In this document: one piece after another, positions 52,687 through 63,804 of the stretch
Layout: every line of letters starts with the position of its first letter
How positions within the stretch are numbered: the stretch's first letter is position 1
Source: Picochlorum sp. 'celeri'
Lineage: Eukaryota; Chlorophyta; Trebouxiophyceae
Assembly: GCA_010909725.1 (NCBI GenBank)
Contig: JAACMV010000008.1
Location: forward strand, 620,001 to 684,000
DNA length: 64,000 bases
Reading direction: 5' to 3'
Position numbers and translations under genes: made by a program
Notes under the pieces: model-generated
Database searches by the model: none
The model's input: the letters and a program-made list of their open reading frames with translations, nothing else
Told to the model about the DNA's origin: nothing

Positions 52687-53954
52687 TCATTTGGCCTGCT
52701 CGCTCGCCTTCTGCTTTGCTGCAGAATACAAACCGGTTCCAAAAAGAGCCAGCATGCTTCCAACCCAGTTCATAGGTGACACTGGGTTTTGGAAAAAGAT
52801 GACGGAGGAGACCACCACAGCGACACGCTTCATTGTGTTTCCTACAGAGAAAGTCACGGGAGAGATACCCTGACCCAGAACCATATACGATGCTTGGTTA
52901 TAGAGATGATAGAATATCCCAGAAGCAATAACCATGCGCATGAACAGGGTGAAATTCCCTCCAAGCGCTTCTGTAGCGGCATCCGCCATGCCTCCCCACT
53001 GGTACACCCCTCCTTTAAATCCTTCCATGATCAGGGCGACTGGGGCCGTGATGAAGATGGAAATGATTGACAGCAACGCAAACATGTTGATTCCATCGAT
53101 ATGTTTAAACTCATCCAGATACTTTTTTGAGTACACATTCCTCAACACCATGCCCAAGTTTGAAATCATGGCATTGTTAAACCCACCCCAAGAGAAGGAT
53201 ACTTCCTTGATTGCCGCCAGAGAGCACCCAGCGATAATCGGCATCAGTGATCCCCACACATATAATGGATACGTCTCTTTCAGAACGAGCTGAGACAGAA
53301 TCACAGAGAGCACTGGCTCTGCTGATTTCACCACATGTGTAAACGACACTGCCATCTGTGAAAAGGACACACACGCAGACACATGGCCGACCGTGTGAAA
53401 GAATGCAACTGGTATCAATGCAAGGATCAATTCCTTTGATACCTTGGGGCGCTGTTGAAGCCCAAGCGCCCAAAGGACAGTCATGAAGACGGCACTGGCA
53501 CACAACTGAAACGTTGCCAGAAACCACGGCGCAGGAAACACATTCAGACAGCTCTTGTTCAATATATTGAACACGATGTTAAAAGCATACCATCCAGCTA
53601 TATATAAACCCACTTTCACAGTATTTGTACCCTGATCAGGTGTTGCTCCCCCGACTGCATGCTGCGCATGCGCTGCTACGTGCGTCTGAGACACTCGAGA
53701 GGGTAATCCATGCTTTATTCCAACCTAAAATACGAATATTTAAGCAAGATCAGATGCAAACCCAAGAACAGGAGGGTGTTTCCATCCAGAGACGATTCAT
53801 TAATTCCGACAGTCTATAGACAACGCACCCTGTGGTTTCCGTAATGATTCTGAGCAGTGGTGCTACATCTATTTCGAATAATTGGTTGAAGGGCATGGAT
53901 TGGGACTCTGAGCACCACACTGGTGCTGAGAGCTGGTGCGATCCTACAAGGCAT
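52687..53954 (-). CDS. Plastid phosphate/sugar-phosphate translocator (TPT/GPT/PPT/XPT family)
   Basis: Two exons (53829-53954 and 52687-53724), intron 104 nt, 387 residues. Exon 1 encodes a basic, Ser/Thr-rich transit peptide starting MPCRIAPALSTSVVLRVPIH. The carrier has VGLYIAGWYAFNIVFNILNK, FPAPWFLATFQL, HTVGHVSACVSFSQMAVSFT, HVVKSAEPVLSVILSQLVLK, and the C-terminal SPVTFSVGNTMKRVAVVVSS with FFQNPVSPMNWVGS. The KR pair in NTMKRV is the phosphate-binding signature. Exchanges a phosphorylated C3/C5/C6 compound for phosphate across the inner envelope; exact substrate not resolved. An in-frame ATG at 54011 would give a longer N-terminus. Confidence 0.9.
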
Positions 53955-54087
53955 TGTTTTGCTCTCGGTGATACGTATCTGTGATACGTAGGAAAAAAAC
54001 GACTCTGTCAATAGTTGTATTTTGGAATTACATACTACAAGTCTGCTATATGCCAGCCAGGGATCAATCTACGTGCATGACCAGGGA

Positions 54088-57000
54088 TCACAGTGCAATA
54101 TCCATGGAGCCACTGTCAGAGTCTTCATCATCTTGTTTGGAGGAGAGTTCCTGTTCAGAGCTGCTACTGCTGCTGCTGCTAGTATCATAGCTGGATGATG
54201 ATTCATCTGATTCTGATGGCGACTCGTCGTCCTCTCCATAGTATTTTGTAGATACGTTTCGTAGATTGATAGAAGATCGGGGGCGCTTTCCTCGTCCAGA
54301 GTCGGTTTCTCTTGCTCTACCCCTGCGGCGTTGGTTCAGTTCGGCATCCAGCTGTTTGGCGAGTTCTTCGTCTCTCATGGCGTAGTCGTCGTGGTGTACT
54401 CTTGAAGGCGGTTCATGATGTCCTTTGTCATCGTCGATATCTTCAATACGCATCATGGAGAGGCTGTAGCTTTGATTTACTGAAGGTTTGATGGCCTTTT
54501 TCAGATTTTCCAGTCTGTTCCATGCTGCTGAGAGGGTGGTCACACCCAATGGGTGTGGGGCAGGGACTGCCCAGAGTCTCCAGTGAACCTTGAAGCAAGA
54601 TGCGTCGAGCATACGTTCAAAAAGAATGACGTACGCTAATGCTTGTTGGTGAGCTGTTATGGATTGTACGCCATTGGTCCATTGCTCTTGGATATGTGGG
54701 GTGCCGCGGATTTCGTGATACACTCTTTTTGGCAGGCTCTGCGCATAGTCGATCAGTGCCGTTTTGAAACGATCCATATCTGACGCGATTTCTACTTCCA
54801 TGGGACTGTCAACCATTGGTGGTTCGTCCTGTTCTGGTTTGCTTTGCTGCTGGTCATCCATTGCTGTCCAATCCTTGGTGAAGCGATCCATCTCTGCTTT
54901 GAGGGAATGTTCTCGTTGTCCTGCGGGATTGAGAAATTCAGATAATTCCTCAATGGTTTTCAAACTATCATAGACATAAAGAGATGGTTCTGACGAGTTG
55001 GAAACCTTTTCAACCAAGATGCATGGTTCTTTGCTGTGTAGCAACATGTTTGGCAGAGGCCAGTATCTGTTCCAATGCCTGTCGACGCCCAGTGCGGTCA
55101 TTCTGCGTTTGGGAACATACTTGACATCTTCTTCTGCCTTTGATATTTTCATCACAAGCTTTTCTTTCATAATCTCTTCTTCTCTGGCTTGTCTGATGCT
55201 CTTCTCCTCTGTTGCCTCTTGCTGTTTCCCAGACTGAATTGCTTTGAGTTCATTTTTTGCGGCTGCCAAAGTCTTTCTAAGATTTTTATACTTTTCCTCT
55301 TCATTCTGTAAGACGTCTCGAATAGATGGGTGTTCAGACAAGAGCAGGGTTAGCATACGAAGTAGCTCAAGCCGGTGTGATGGTGTCCATGTGTCAATTG
55401 CAGAATCGCCCAAGTCCCTCACCAACGTCCACAGCTGTCCATATGATCCGGGAAAGCTGATATAATTTTCTCTTCTTTCCATGGGACTATGTTTCTGAGA
55501 GCTACAAAGTAGACAGAGGTATTCACCTGGAGTTTTGGATTGCCTTGAGCTTCCAAGTTCATCTTCCCGTATCAAACAGTCACCATGCGCATGCTTACCA
55601 CAAGACATGCACGCTTCGAATGATTCTTGATCTTGATTCAACCAGCAAATGAAGCAATGTTGGTTTGAAGGGCTGATGTTGCGCGGAATAAGTTCAGCTG
55701 TATCATTGTCGATGGCAGAGTTGTCTGATTCCAACTTTGCCAATAGTTGATCAAGGTCGTGTGTATTCGCATAGTCTACGATATCTCTGAGATATATCAA
55801 AATGCTATTGAGCACGTCTTGCTTTCGACCAACCACCTTATCACTTCCGAACGTGTTGCCTTCTCTCTGGAGAGCTGTCCTCAGCATCTTCCATGCGTAA
55901 AACAGGTCAGCAGCAAAACTATTCAGCCAATCAGTCTCCAACTGATACACCATGCATTCCACTTTCGCTGCTATGAGGGCAAAATCTATTGGTATTCCAT
56001 GTCGGGCCTCCAAGGCAGCGTCTTGTCCATCGAAACACACGTCTACAAACTTTCCACCGGTCTCTGATGTTGTATGGAACAATGCTTCAAAAATCAGTCT
56101 CAGTGCCTTATCCTTTTTGCGCAAAACATCATCTGCTGCCCCGTTTGAACTACCACCTCTAGCAAGCTTCATAGATTCTAGACAGCAAAGAGCATCTCGC
56201 CTTGCTCGTATCCTCCATTCCGCCTCCTTTGGAAGCAATGGGTTTAAATCACCTGTTGCCACTTCCAAGCCTGTTGGGCCCGATGTCATCGATTCCATAA
56301 TGTGGTGAGGATGTACATACTCCATTGGATAGTTGATATAGTGAACTTTCTCATTGTGTGACAACCCTGCCGCCATGGCTACGATGAAGAGATATCGATG
56401 CAGCACATCTTGCCAGTTGTTTTGCGTATTCAGAATCACATGAGCACTTCGAGTACCTGGCGCGAAATCGATCCGTTTCAGCGCATTATTCCCATCTAAA
56501 ATTGCATCTAAAGCACTTTCGCACAGGTCATTCGTCAAAAATTCGATGAATGCATTCATGATTGAACAGATCTCCCTCTCTGTGCCAGGCTCAGCATCCT
56601 GGTAGTACCATTTTGCCATGTCCTGCATACTGGGAAAGGTTTTCGCATCCAGAAACAGCATCTTTCGAAATCGATACGCAAGTAACCATGCTTCTATAAG
56701 ATAGGATGCGCTGGATTCATCGATCGTACGCTCTGAGGAGACGAGTGAGGACAATGGCACAGCAGCTGGGGGCACAGACTCCCACCCCGGCAGTTCTGTA
56801 TCCTCTATTGGCGCCTTGTTGTTTACAGGCTTCTCTTTCTTTTTATTTTTATTTTCCTGCTTCTTTAACTCTCTTTTACGCGCTCGTTCTTCCTGTCTAG
56901 CTACCTTTGCCTCATACTTCTCATGCAGTGTGCACACCTTTTTCACCATGGTCTCAACAAGCCTCTCCACAACCCTGTGATTCACTTTACTTTCACCAGA

Positions 57001-58109
57001 TGGCTTTGATCTAGGCTTCAAACGAAGCTTCTGTCCTCTCTGGGAAAGTAACTCACGCAATCGCATTTGCTGTTGAACCCAACCATGCCTCTCATTGACA
57101 TACTTGTATCTCGTGTCCTCAACCCCATCCTGACCCTCCATAGCCTTCAAACACGTCAAATCGATAAATCCAAACTTTTCCAATCCCCATATACTAGAAA
57201 GATGAGAGCACTTTTTCAATATCCCATCCACGGCGGACCCAGAACTTCCACCTGGAGATGCGCATTGCTGGCCCCCATCCTGCAGTCGCTTCTCCTTGTG
57301 CAAAATATGTCGTTGTCGCTCGGCTACTTTGTTCCACACATCATCTGGACTTGAGCCTTTTGCTAAGGGATATCTCAATTTCTTTCCTTCGTCGTTCGTA
57401 TCGATCGCATACACATTATACGATGGGCTCTTCCCATCGCCCTCCTCTACCCTACTCTCAAACACAACTTTGCTTTGTGCATCTGCCCAACGAGACCGAT
57501 AGTTCAGCAAAACTAAATTATCCTCAGTTGAAAACTCTTTTGAAGGAGATCCAAACTGAACCACCTTGACATCTCGCAGCAGCCTGAGTGGCACAGGATG
57601 CTCAGCTGCAAATAGCCTGGCAGCTTGCTTGCTTTGTTCCCGACTAAAAGGCGCATGTACAGCATCTTCTTTCTGAGTATTCTTGGTCCTTGCCACTTGT
57701 ATACCAAATTCTCTCGCAATCTGCAACGTGTGTCAGGCATACCAAAATCATGAGAAACTGGACAGTCAACAAGGACTTGTTCAAAATAACACGTACTTCT
57801 GTCCTCGACCGAAATCGCTTTCCACTCGGAGAAAAATAGTACTACATAGATACAAATACATCAAAATATATCAATGAATGCCAGTAAAACCCATAAAAAC
57901 CTACCACATCGCTAGTCCCAGCGGAATTGCCTCCCTTGCGCAGTTTGATATCAACGTCCCATCCAGGTTCGAATGTAAGGTCTATAAACACATGGTGGTA
58001 ACAATTATAACAAAAGCATAGAAAACGAGTCATCGGGCACATGATCCAACGTACTGTTCTCTTCAAAGAAAACTTTCAAACGATCGAGTACTTCCTCTTT
58101 CGTCGTCAT
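54088..58109 (-). CDS. MBD-DDT-WHIM-PHD chromatin-remodelling subunit (BAZ-like)
   Basis: Four exons (58055-58109, 57905-57981, 57797-57841, 54088-57720), introns 63-76 nt, 1269 residues. The three small exons assemble an MBD/TAM domain at about 20-75: FEPGWDVDIKLRKGGNSAGT, SDV-YYFSPSGKRFRSRTE-IAREFGIQ. An FYR-like segment (YPLAKGSSPDDVWNKV) may follow near 175. A DDT domain lies near 397 (YLIEAWLLAYRFRKMLFLDA), a WHIM-like region after it, and a PHD finger near 746-796 (HCFICWLNQ ... CMSCGKHAHGDCLI ... YLCLLCSS). The tail is acidic/Ser-rich. BAZ/ACF1-type proteins partner ISWI ATPases. The MBD may read DNA methylation, though many MBDs do not. Confidence 0.8.
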
Positions 58110-58395
58110 CTTTGCGATCACTATTCCTATTCTACCTGAAACTACTGTAACATGATTTTTATAATAATTTTAATGACGCATCCCCGTGGTTTTCATATGA
58201 TCTTCCGCACAACTGAAGGATTCTAAAATCACACGAGTTTGTCCAGCAAGTGCAATTAGAAAACCTCTTTGGTGTATTGATTGATTGACTCTCACGTGGC
58301 ACGATACACGCCCCATCACAGAAAAGGAAGACATGTATGCGTTATTACAAGGAAAACTGCAGTATTATTATACAGAGAATGGGACATTCATCTGC

Positions 58396-59348
58396 TCATG
58401 GGAGTGTTGTGAACTGGAACACCTTTGCTACAATCTCAAGGCCTGTGGGCACTTGCCACAAAAACAGACCAATGTTGATGGCGTTGAATCCGATGTGGAG
58501 GCTTCGGGCGGTATCGTTACCCTTTTGCATGGAAGGTACGAGAGCGGCAGCCATAGCCCAGAGCACCACCATACCTGCTCCTGCATACAAGTGTGGTCCT
58601 GGGAAGAGCTTTCCTGTTCGGAGGAATGTGTTGCAAGGACCAGCAATGGCCATCAGCACGCCGAGTCCGAGGATGAGAGATCCCCAGTTGTGATGCTTGT
58701 CGTTCAATTTCTGTCCAATCAGATCCTTTCTCTCCTGCATGTATGATACAGTATATGAGTATTATAAGCTTTTGCATCCATCCATCCATGGTTTGTGGTA
58801 CAGACAGTCACTCAATTGTGCAGCCACACATGAAGGAAACAAACAGTACGTACGCTTTCAAGTGACGCAATTGTCGCATCCAATGGAGATGCTGGTCGCT
58901 CAGCCCCTTCTTCGGACTTTGGAGCAGAGGCATCCCTCTGAGCCTTGAGGCCCTTGATTTCTGTACCCAACTCACGAACTCGTCTCCACTGGAATCCAAG
59001 ATATCCGGCATACAATGATGCTCCAAGGAGGAAGAACATGAACGCAGGATGCATCAGAGAGAAAATCTGACCCTCTACGATTCCATATTCGCGTCCAATG
59101 GCGAGAGCAGGGTCGCTCATGACCAAGGGATACAAGAGAGTCGAAGCCACAGCAGCTGGCATCACGATTCCATTGGAATCGCTCGCATCGGACACGTCGA
59201 TGTTGCTCATTTCCTTAGATAATTCATCTGATGGCTTTGCAACAGCTAGGCATCGCGTGGTTGCTGCATGTCGCTGGGTGCTCTTGATCCACCTTGCTTT
59301 GCTTGGCAAAGCGCTCACGACGCGACCAGAGAGAAGAGAACACTGCAT
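58396..59348 (-). CDS. DUF4079-type thylakoid membrane protein
   Basis: Two exons (58854-59348 and 58396-58734), intron 119 nt, 277 residues. The N-terminus is bipartite without an ER signal: a Ser/Arg/Lys stroma transit (MQCSLLSGRVVSALPSKARW), then a hydrophobic segment with an Ala-x-Ala end (YPLVMSDPALA). The mature part has four helices: FSLMHPAFMFFLLGASLYAG, HHNWGSLILGLGVLMAIAGP, HLYAGAGMVVLWAMAAALVP and SLHIGFNAINIGLFLWQVPT. The His-containing helices and layout are those of DUF4079 proteins of cyanobacteria and algae. Histidines such as those in LMHP and HLYAG could ligate haem. Function not established. Confidence 0.75.
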
Positions 59349-59668
59349 TGTTATGTAATTAATGGGTATTGATACTCGATGAATTAATTCTGTAGAGCAC
59401 ATTGCTCGATCGACAGATTTCTATGGACGAGTGGCTGCAAATCGGTCATCATCACTCTCTGTCTCTCTCTCTCTTCAGAGATGCAGGACTGTTGCATCGT
59501 CATTAGTGGAAGAGTACCTGTATCATGACTACAGCAGCAGCACCATCGCCCGCAGTATATATATTTATGGTGGATCATGGTGAAAATGTCATATATATAA
59601 AGTGTTTCTTGAAAAGGCATCAAGAATGATTATTATACTATACAACAAGTGTGTTACAATGTCAACAT
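59349..59668. other. Intergenic region, TC and TA runs
   Basis: About 320 bases upstream of the DUF4079 gene and downstream of Ycf66. A TC run lies near 59456-59474 and short TATATA runs near 59556-59600. No gene is seen. Confidence 0.4.
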
Positions 59669-60526
59669 TCAAAAGTCATCATTCTCCCCAAAGTCATCCA
59701 GATTCGATCGAGGTTGGAACGGCGGAGGCTGACGACCTCTCCTACTAACATCACTATTACTACTACTGCGGTTTCTACTATCATCTTCGTCGTCATACGG
59801 TGGATACACCATGGTGGAAGAAGCATCATAGTAATCAGCATCAATGTACCCATCATCATCAGCATACCCCTGGGGTCCCCCATCCCGTCTCCCTATCGAT
59901 CCAAATCCATACGAAGAAGCACGACTATACTCGTACGCATCGTCATCGTTCAGAGAATACGGATACTCGTCATACCCCTGAGGGGGAGGGGGAGGCAACA
60001 GTGTCTCACTCTGCTGCCTTGGTGCCTCTGATGTTCTACGCATGGCATCCCGCAACGCCTTCTCTTCATCCTGCTCATACACTTCATTCCTCAACCGTAG
60101 AGCTTCCACAGCAAAGCTCAACGCCGCGCCAGTCGTCATGAGCTGCCCAAACAGCAACAGTGGGTCTAAACGCCAACCCTGAAATATAAGAATACCTCCC
60201 ACAAGCAACGATATACATGATATAACGACATCATAGTCTTTACTAATCCATGGTTTTGACTGTCTGATCTGCCAAAGGGACACTCCAGAGCCAATAAGGC
60301 CAACGCCAAGAATGACCGAGGGACTGACGTCGACATTCACCATGGCCTTGCATGTCATCCCTCTCTTCCTCGACGGATAGATTCTCCTTCTTCTAAAACT
60401 ATGTTTGCTCATATTCAAGGTACGCGGTGTTTGAAGAGATTGGGACAGTCTGGTCGCATGGCGACGAGTCTGCCCAGGAGCGACCTGTAACGACACGGTC
60501 GACCCTCGCAACATGTGTATTTTCAT
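59669..60526 (-). CDS. ycf66: Nuclear-encoded Ycf66 family protein with transit peptide
   Basis: 285 residues, no intron. The first about 61 residues (start MKIHMLRGSTVSLQVAPGQT) are basic and Ser/Thr-rich like a plastid transit peptide. The Ycf66 core starts at MVNVDVSPSVILGVGLIGSG, with the second helix and signature ISLLVGGILIFQGWRLDPLL, then LFGQLMTTGAALSFAVEALR and LRNEVYEQDEE. The C-terminal 150 residues are disordered, Tyr/Asp/Ser-rich. Ycf66 is known from cyanobacteria and some plastid genomes; function unclear. The ATG lies 35 bp after the stop of the succinyl-CoA ligase gene on the same strand. Confidence 0.85.
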   Translation of the reverse strand: MKIHMLRGSTVSLQVAPGQTRRHATRLSQSLQTPRTLNMSKHSFRRRRIYPSRKRGMTCKAMVNVDVSPSVILGVGLIGSGVSLWQIRQSKPWISKDYDVVISCISLLVGGILIFQGWRLDPLLLFGQLMTTGAALSFAVEALRLRNEVYEQDEEKALRDAMRRTSEAPRQQSETLLPPPPPQGYDEYPYSLNDDDAYEYSRASSYGFGSIGRRDGGPQGYADDDGYIDADYYDASSTMVYPPYDDEDDSRNRSSSNSDVSRRGRQPPPFQPRSNLDDFGENDDF

Positions 60527-60561
60527 CTATGTACTATACATCAAAAATATATCAAGATATT

Positions 60562-61790
60562 TTAGGACGAGGCCATCATTTTGGCCATCAGAGTACCCAT
60601 TTGGGCTGGAGACTCTGTAACAGCCACCCCTGCTGCATGCAATGCAGCAATTTTATCAGATGCGGTACCCTTTCCGCCTGAAATAATGGCACCGGCATGA
60701 CCCATTCTTCTGCCTGGTGGGGCTGTCAATCCAGCAATAAAGGACACGACTGGCTTATTGACACCACATGATTTGATATACTCTGCAGCTTCTTCTTCTG
60801 CTGTGCCTCCAATCTCTCCAATCATGATGATTCCTTCCGTCTGATCATCCTTCATGAATCGTTCCAGACAGTCGACAAAGTTTGTTCCATTGAAGGGATC
60901 GCCTCCGATACCTACGACAGTGCTCTGCCCAAGTCCTTCCTGTGTGGTCTGAAACACAGCTTCATATGTCAATGTCCCAGATCTGGATACAATACCGATT
61001 TTACCCGGTGTATGAATATATCCAGGCATAATTCCAATTTTACACTCCCCTGGCTTGATAATACCCGGACAATTAGGCCCAATCAATCTGGTCTTGCTCT
61101 GCTCCTGCATAATCCTCTTCACCTTGACCATATCATGCTGTGGAATACCTTCCGTAATGCATACAACAAGGTCTAATTCTGCTTCCACAGCTTCAAGAAT
61201 CGCAGCTGCTGCAAAAGGAGGTGGCACGTATATGGCAGTCGCGTTTGCCCCCGTGGCCTCCTTTGCCTCTCTCACTGTATTAAACACAGGAAGCCCCAGG
61301 TGGGTTGTACCCCCCTTTTTCGGCGTCACGCCGCCAACCATCTTTGTTCCATACTCTATAGCTTGCTCAGAATGAAATGTTCCATTCTTACCGGTGAACC
61401 CTTGGCAAATCACGCGGGTATTCTTATCCACAAAGACTGCTGGGGTTGACTCTTGCCCTTGAGAAGAGAACCATTTCATGCCAGGCGCTCCCATCGACTC
61501 GTGCTGTGTCATGCCATTGATAACAGCTGCTACTGAATCGGTATGGACAAGGGGCGATGATGATGATGATGATGCGCTCCGAAGACACCCTCTGCATATA
61601 TACATTCCAAATCAAGTCAAGTGACATGTTGTTCCACCCGATGACCCAACCACCCATCATGGATGCTGCTGTAGTTTTTTTGGTATCACATGTATTTTTG
61701 TGTATATCGAATGGTGGCATGCGATGGGAACAGCAAGGGTAAAGAAAGAACGCACCGAAGTTGGGAGAGGGTTGATTGCAGAGACCTCAT
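60562..61790 (-). CDS. Succinyl-CoA ligase (synthetase) alpha subunit, mitochondrial
   Basis: Two exons (61756-61790 and 60562-61591), intron 164 nt, 354 residues. Exon 1 starts a mitochondrial presequence ([20 protein letters not shown]). The CoA-binding domain has [20 protein letters not shown] and [20 protein letters not shown]; the ligase domain has [35 protein letters not shown] and [20 protein letters not shown]. The phosphorylated His is in [20 protein letters not shown]. It interconverts succinyl-CoA and succinate with NTP formation in the TCA cycle. Ycf66 follows 35 bp downstream. Confidence 0.96.
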
Positions 61791-62017
61791 CTCTGCATAC
61801 GATACAGCCACTCTGAATGATAGAATATATGTGTTGTATTTGTACTTTACATGGATCGCAGCACTCCTGGGTTGTCTGATTCTCAGGGATGCTCCATTTG
61901 TTTCGAGTCTTTGTCTGTTAATTAGAACAATAAAAACACAGAGAAGCCTTCCTTGAAGGATCTTTCAATGCGCACATCCATGCAGAATTCACACTACTTA
62001 TAATTTATATAGAGTGC

Positions 62018-62770
62018 ATGATGGTCAACGATATTCGAGAAGAAGCAAAAGAAAAAGAAGAAGGGCCAGCGCCGGATGCATTGCATCATGGGATGCTGGA
62101 TGCCGACGCATCGGGAGAACCGCCTTTTGAGGAGCATGAATTTGATAGTATTAGATTTATAGGTAATAATGATGAGGATAAAGGTGTCGGAAGGTTATGT
62201 GTACGAGAAAGGTGGGTGAACAATCATTGGTGCCTGTGTGATTGCTGCTCTCATTAATAGTATCATCATCCCCAGGATACTGTCTGTCTGTCTGTTTCAT
62301 CCTAGTAGTATAGATATATAAACATCTTCATCTGTGAATGCACATATTTGTGTAGGGATATTGTGTGGAGAGGTCGTGATGAGTTGGTGATTCCTTTCAA
62401 ACATGTGAGTCTGTCTGCTCTTGCTGATTGCCCAGACAAGTACGAGTCTCCTCTCTCCCAATGCTTGTATCTTCAAATTGACACTGGCGACAATGATGAT
62501 GATGATTACGCATCAGAAGAAGAAGAAGAAGAATTGAGAGAAGTGCACATGTTTTCATCCAGTGCAGAAGACTTGGAGGCCATGTTCAAAGCCATGTGTG
62601 ATGGGGCATTGAGGAATCCAGACAGTGATGCTGAGGAGGAACAGGGTCACATGTTTTTCGATATGGAGAGTGCAGTCATGGGATCTTTTGACGATACACT
62701 GACTATTACTGACGAAGATAGGTATGTTTCCTGCTCAGTCTTTTTTCCTGTACAACCAGTGTGCCAATGA
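62018..62770 (+). CDS. pICln/ICLN-like methylosome chaperone subunit
   Basis: Exons 62018-62211 and 62356 onward, with a 144-nt intron. The N-terminal PH-like fold has KGVGRLCVRE-RDIVWRGRDE, LVIPFKHVSLSALADCPDKY and SPLSQCLYLQID, matching pICln (LYVTxxRLxW, the YxxISLHA strand and YLQL). An acidic stretch (DNDDDDYASEEEEEE) and HMFSSSAEDLEAMFKAMCDG follow, as in pICln. pICln delivers Sm proteins to PRMT5. The 3' end is uncertain: reading on gives a stop at 62770, but a GTATGT donor at 62722 and an acceptor ending at 62800 would end the protein at TDEDR with a stop at 62804. Confidence 0.75.
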
Positions 62771-63138
62771 TGAGAACTTCTTCTCATTCATGCGTGTCAG
62801 ATGAAGGTGTGCTGCTGGTTTCCAGCATCACCCTACTGATCATACATAATCTTCTCTCTGAGGCATATCTGGTGCTGTGGTCGGTGATGTAATCTTATGT
62901 TATATATTTGCTACTCTTGAGCAATACTGCCATGACGAATTTTTTCCACCAAGATCGCTGAGACCATGGCTTCTTCCTCGTTTTTTTTTTAAATCATTGA
63001 TCAATGTGTGTATTTGTTTTTATTTTCAAGAGTGTACCATCATCATGACGTCTACATCATATGCAGATAGACGGATGACAATAAATGATAATGAATGATA
63101 ATTATGAGGAAAAAAGAACACTGCAACGCATTTTGTAA
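62771..63138. other. 3' region between pICln and the small ORF/ATG12 pair
   Basis: About 370 bases of convergent intergenic DNA. A T-rich run lies near 62981-62995. The first 35 bases may include the last splice acceptor of the pICln gene. No gene is seen. Confidence 0.35.
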
Positions 63139-63345
63139 TCATGAACTGGTCTTCTTTATCGCATGAAAACTGTCACAGTACTCATCATACGACATATCCC
63201 GTATATCTGGTCGCCCATCCACAGCAGCAGCTGCTGCTGCATCCTGTCCTTGCCTCTGTGGTGGAGGAGGAGGAGGCCTTGACCACCCACTAGGAGCTCC
63301 TCCTCCTCCTGGCATGCCCATATACTGCTGCTGATTCGGATTCAT
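63139..63345 (-). CDS. Small Pro/Ala-rich protein, 2 bp downstream of ATG12
   Basis: 68 residues. Starts MNPNQQQYMGMPGGGG, then polyproline and polyalanine, and ends with a better-structured segment RPDIRDMSYDEYCDSFHAIK. No family recognised. Its ATG begins 2 bp after the ATG12 stop (TAG-CA-ATG) on the same strand. It could be a real second cistron, a separate gene whose promoter lies inside ATG12, or untranslated 3' sequence that happens to be open. The acidic/aromatic C-terminal segment looks protein-like, but the evidence is weak. Confidence 0.4.
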   Translation of the reverse strand: MNPNQQQYMGMPGGGGAPSGWSRPPPPPPQRQGQDAAAAAAVDGRPDIRDMSYDEYCDSFHAIKKTSS

Positions 63346-63347
63346 TG

Positions 63348-63804
63348 CTATCCCCAGGCAGGAGAAAGGGCGTAGTGAAGGACAAGTTTCCGTGTATCCC
63401 CAACGTCTGTTCCGAAAGAGTCCAACAAGACACCAATCTGTTCGTTCAAATTCGGTGAAAAACTAGACTTTAGGTAGACAAACTGCATGCATCATATATA
63501 TTGACACACATATTTATATAAGACATGGTGAAGAGAAGAATATACCATAGGTAATACTAATACTAGGGTTGAGCTAACCGTTCATTCATCCATCTTAAAA
63601 TTGTCATGTAGAAGATGGATGGATGAGAATCACGTGTCCACATACCAGTCCTCCTTTGCTATTCAGCTCTTTTTTTATAAATGCCACTACTTTGAGCAAT
63701 TTCTCTTCCCTATGAATCGCTACCTCTTTGCGTTGAAGAGGAGGAGCGTCACCCACGTGTTTCAAAAGAACATGCACCTTGGTATTCTTCTCCACACCAC
63801 TCAT
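63348..63804 (-). CDS. ATG12: Autophagy ubiquitin-like modifier ATG12
   Basis: Two exons (63646-63804 and 63348-63482), intron 163 nt, 97 residues. ATG12 is conjugated to ATG5 to form the E3-like complex for ATG8 lipidation. Matches are KVHVLLKHVGDAPPLQRKEV, VVAFIKKELNSKGGL-FVYLKS, SSFSPNLNEQIGVLLDSFG and the end LVLHYALSPAWG. As in other ATG12 proteins, the chain ends exactly on the conjugating Gly, so no protease trimming is needed. It lacks the long N-terminal extension of animal and yeast ATG12 and is close to plant size. The splice restores the ubiquitin fold. Confidence 0.92.
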
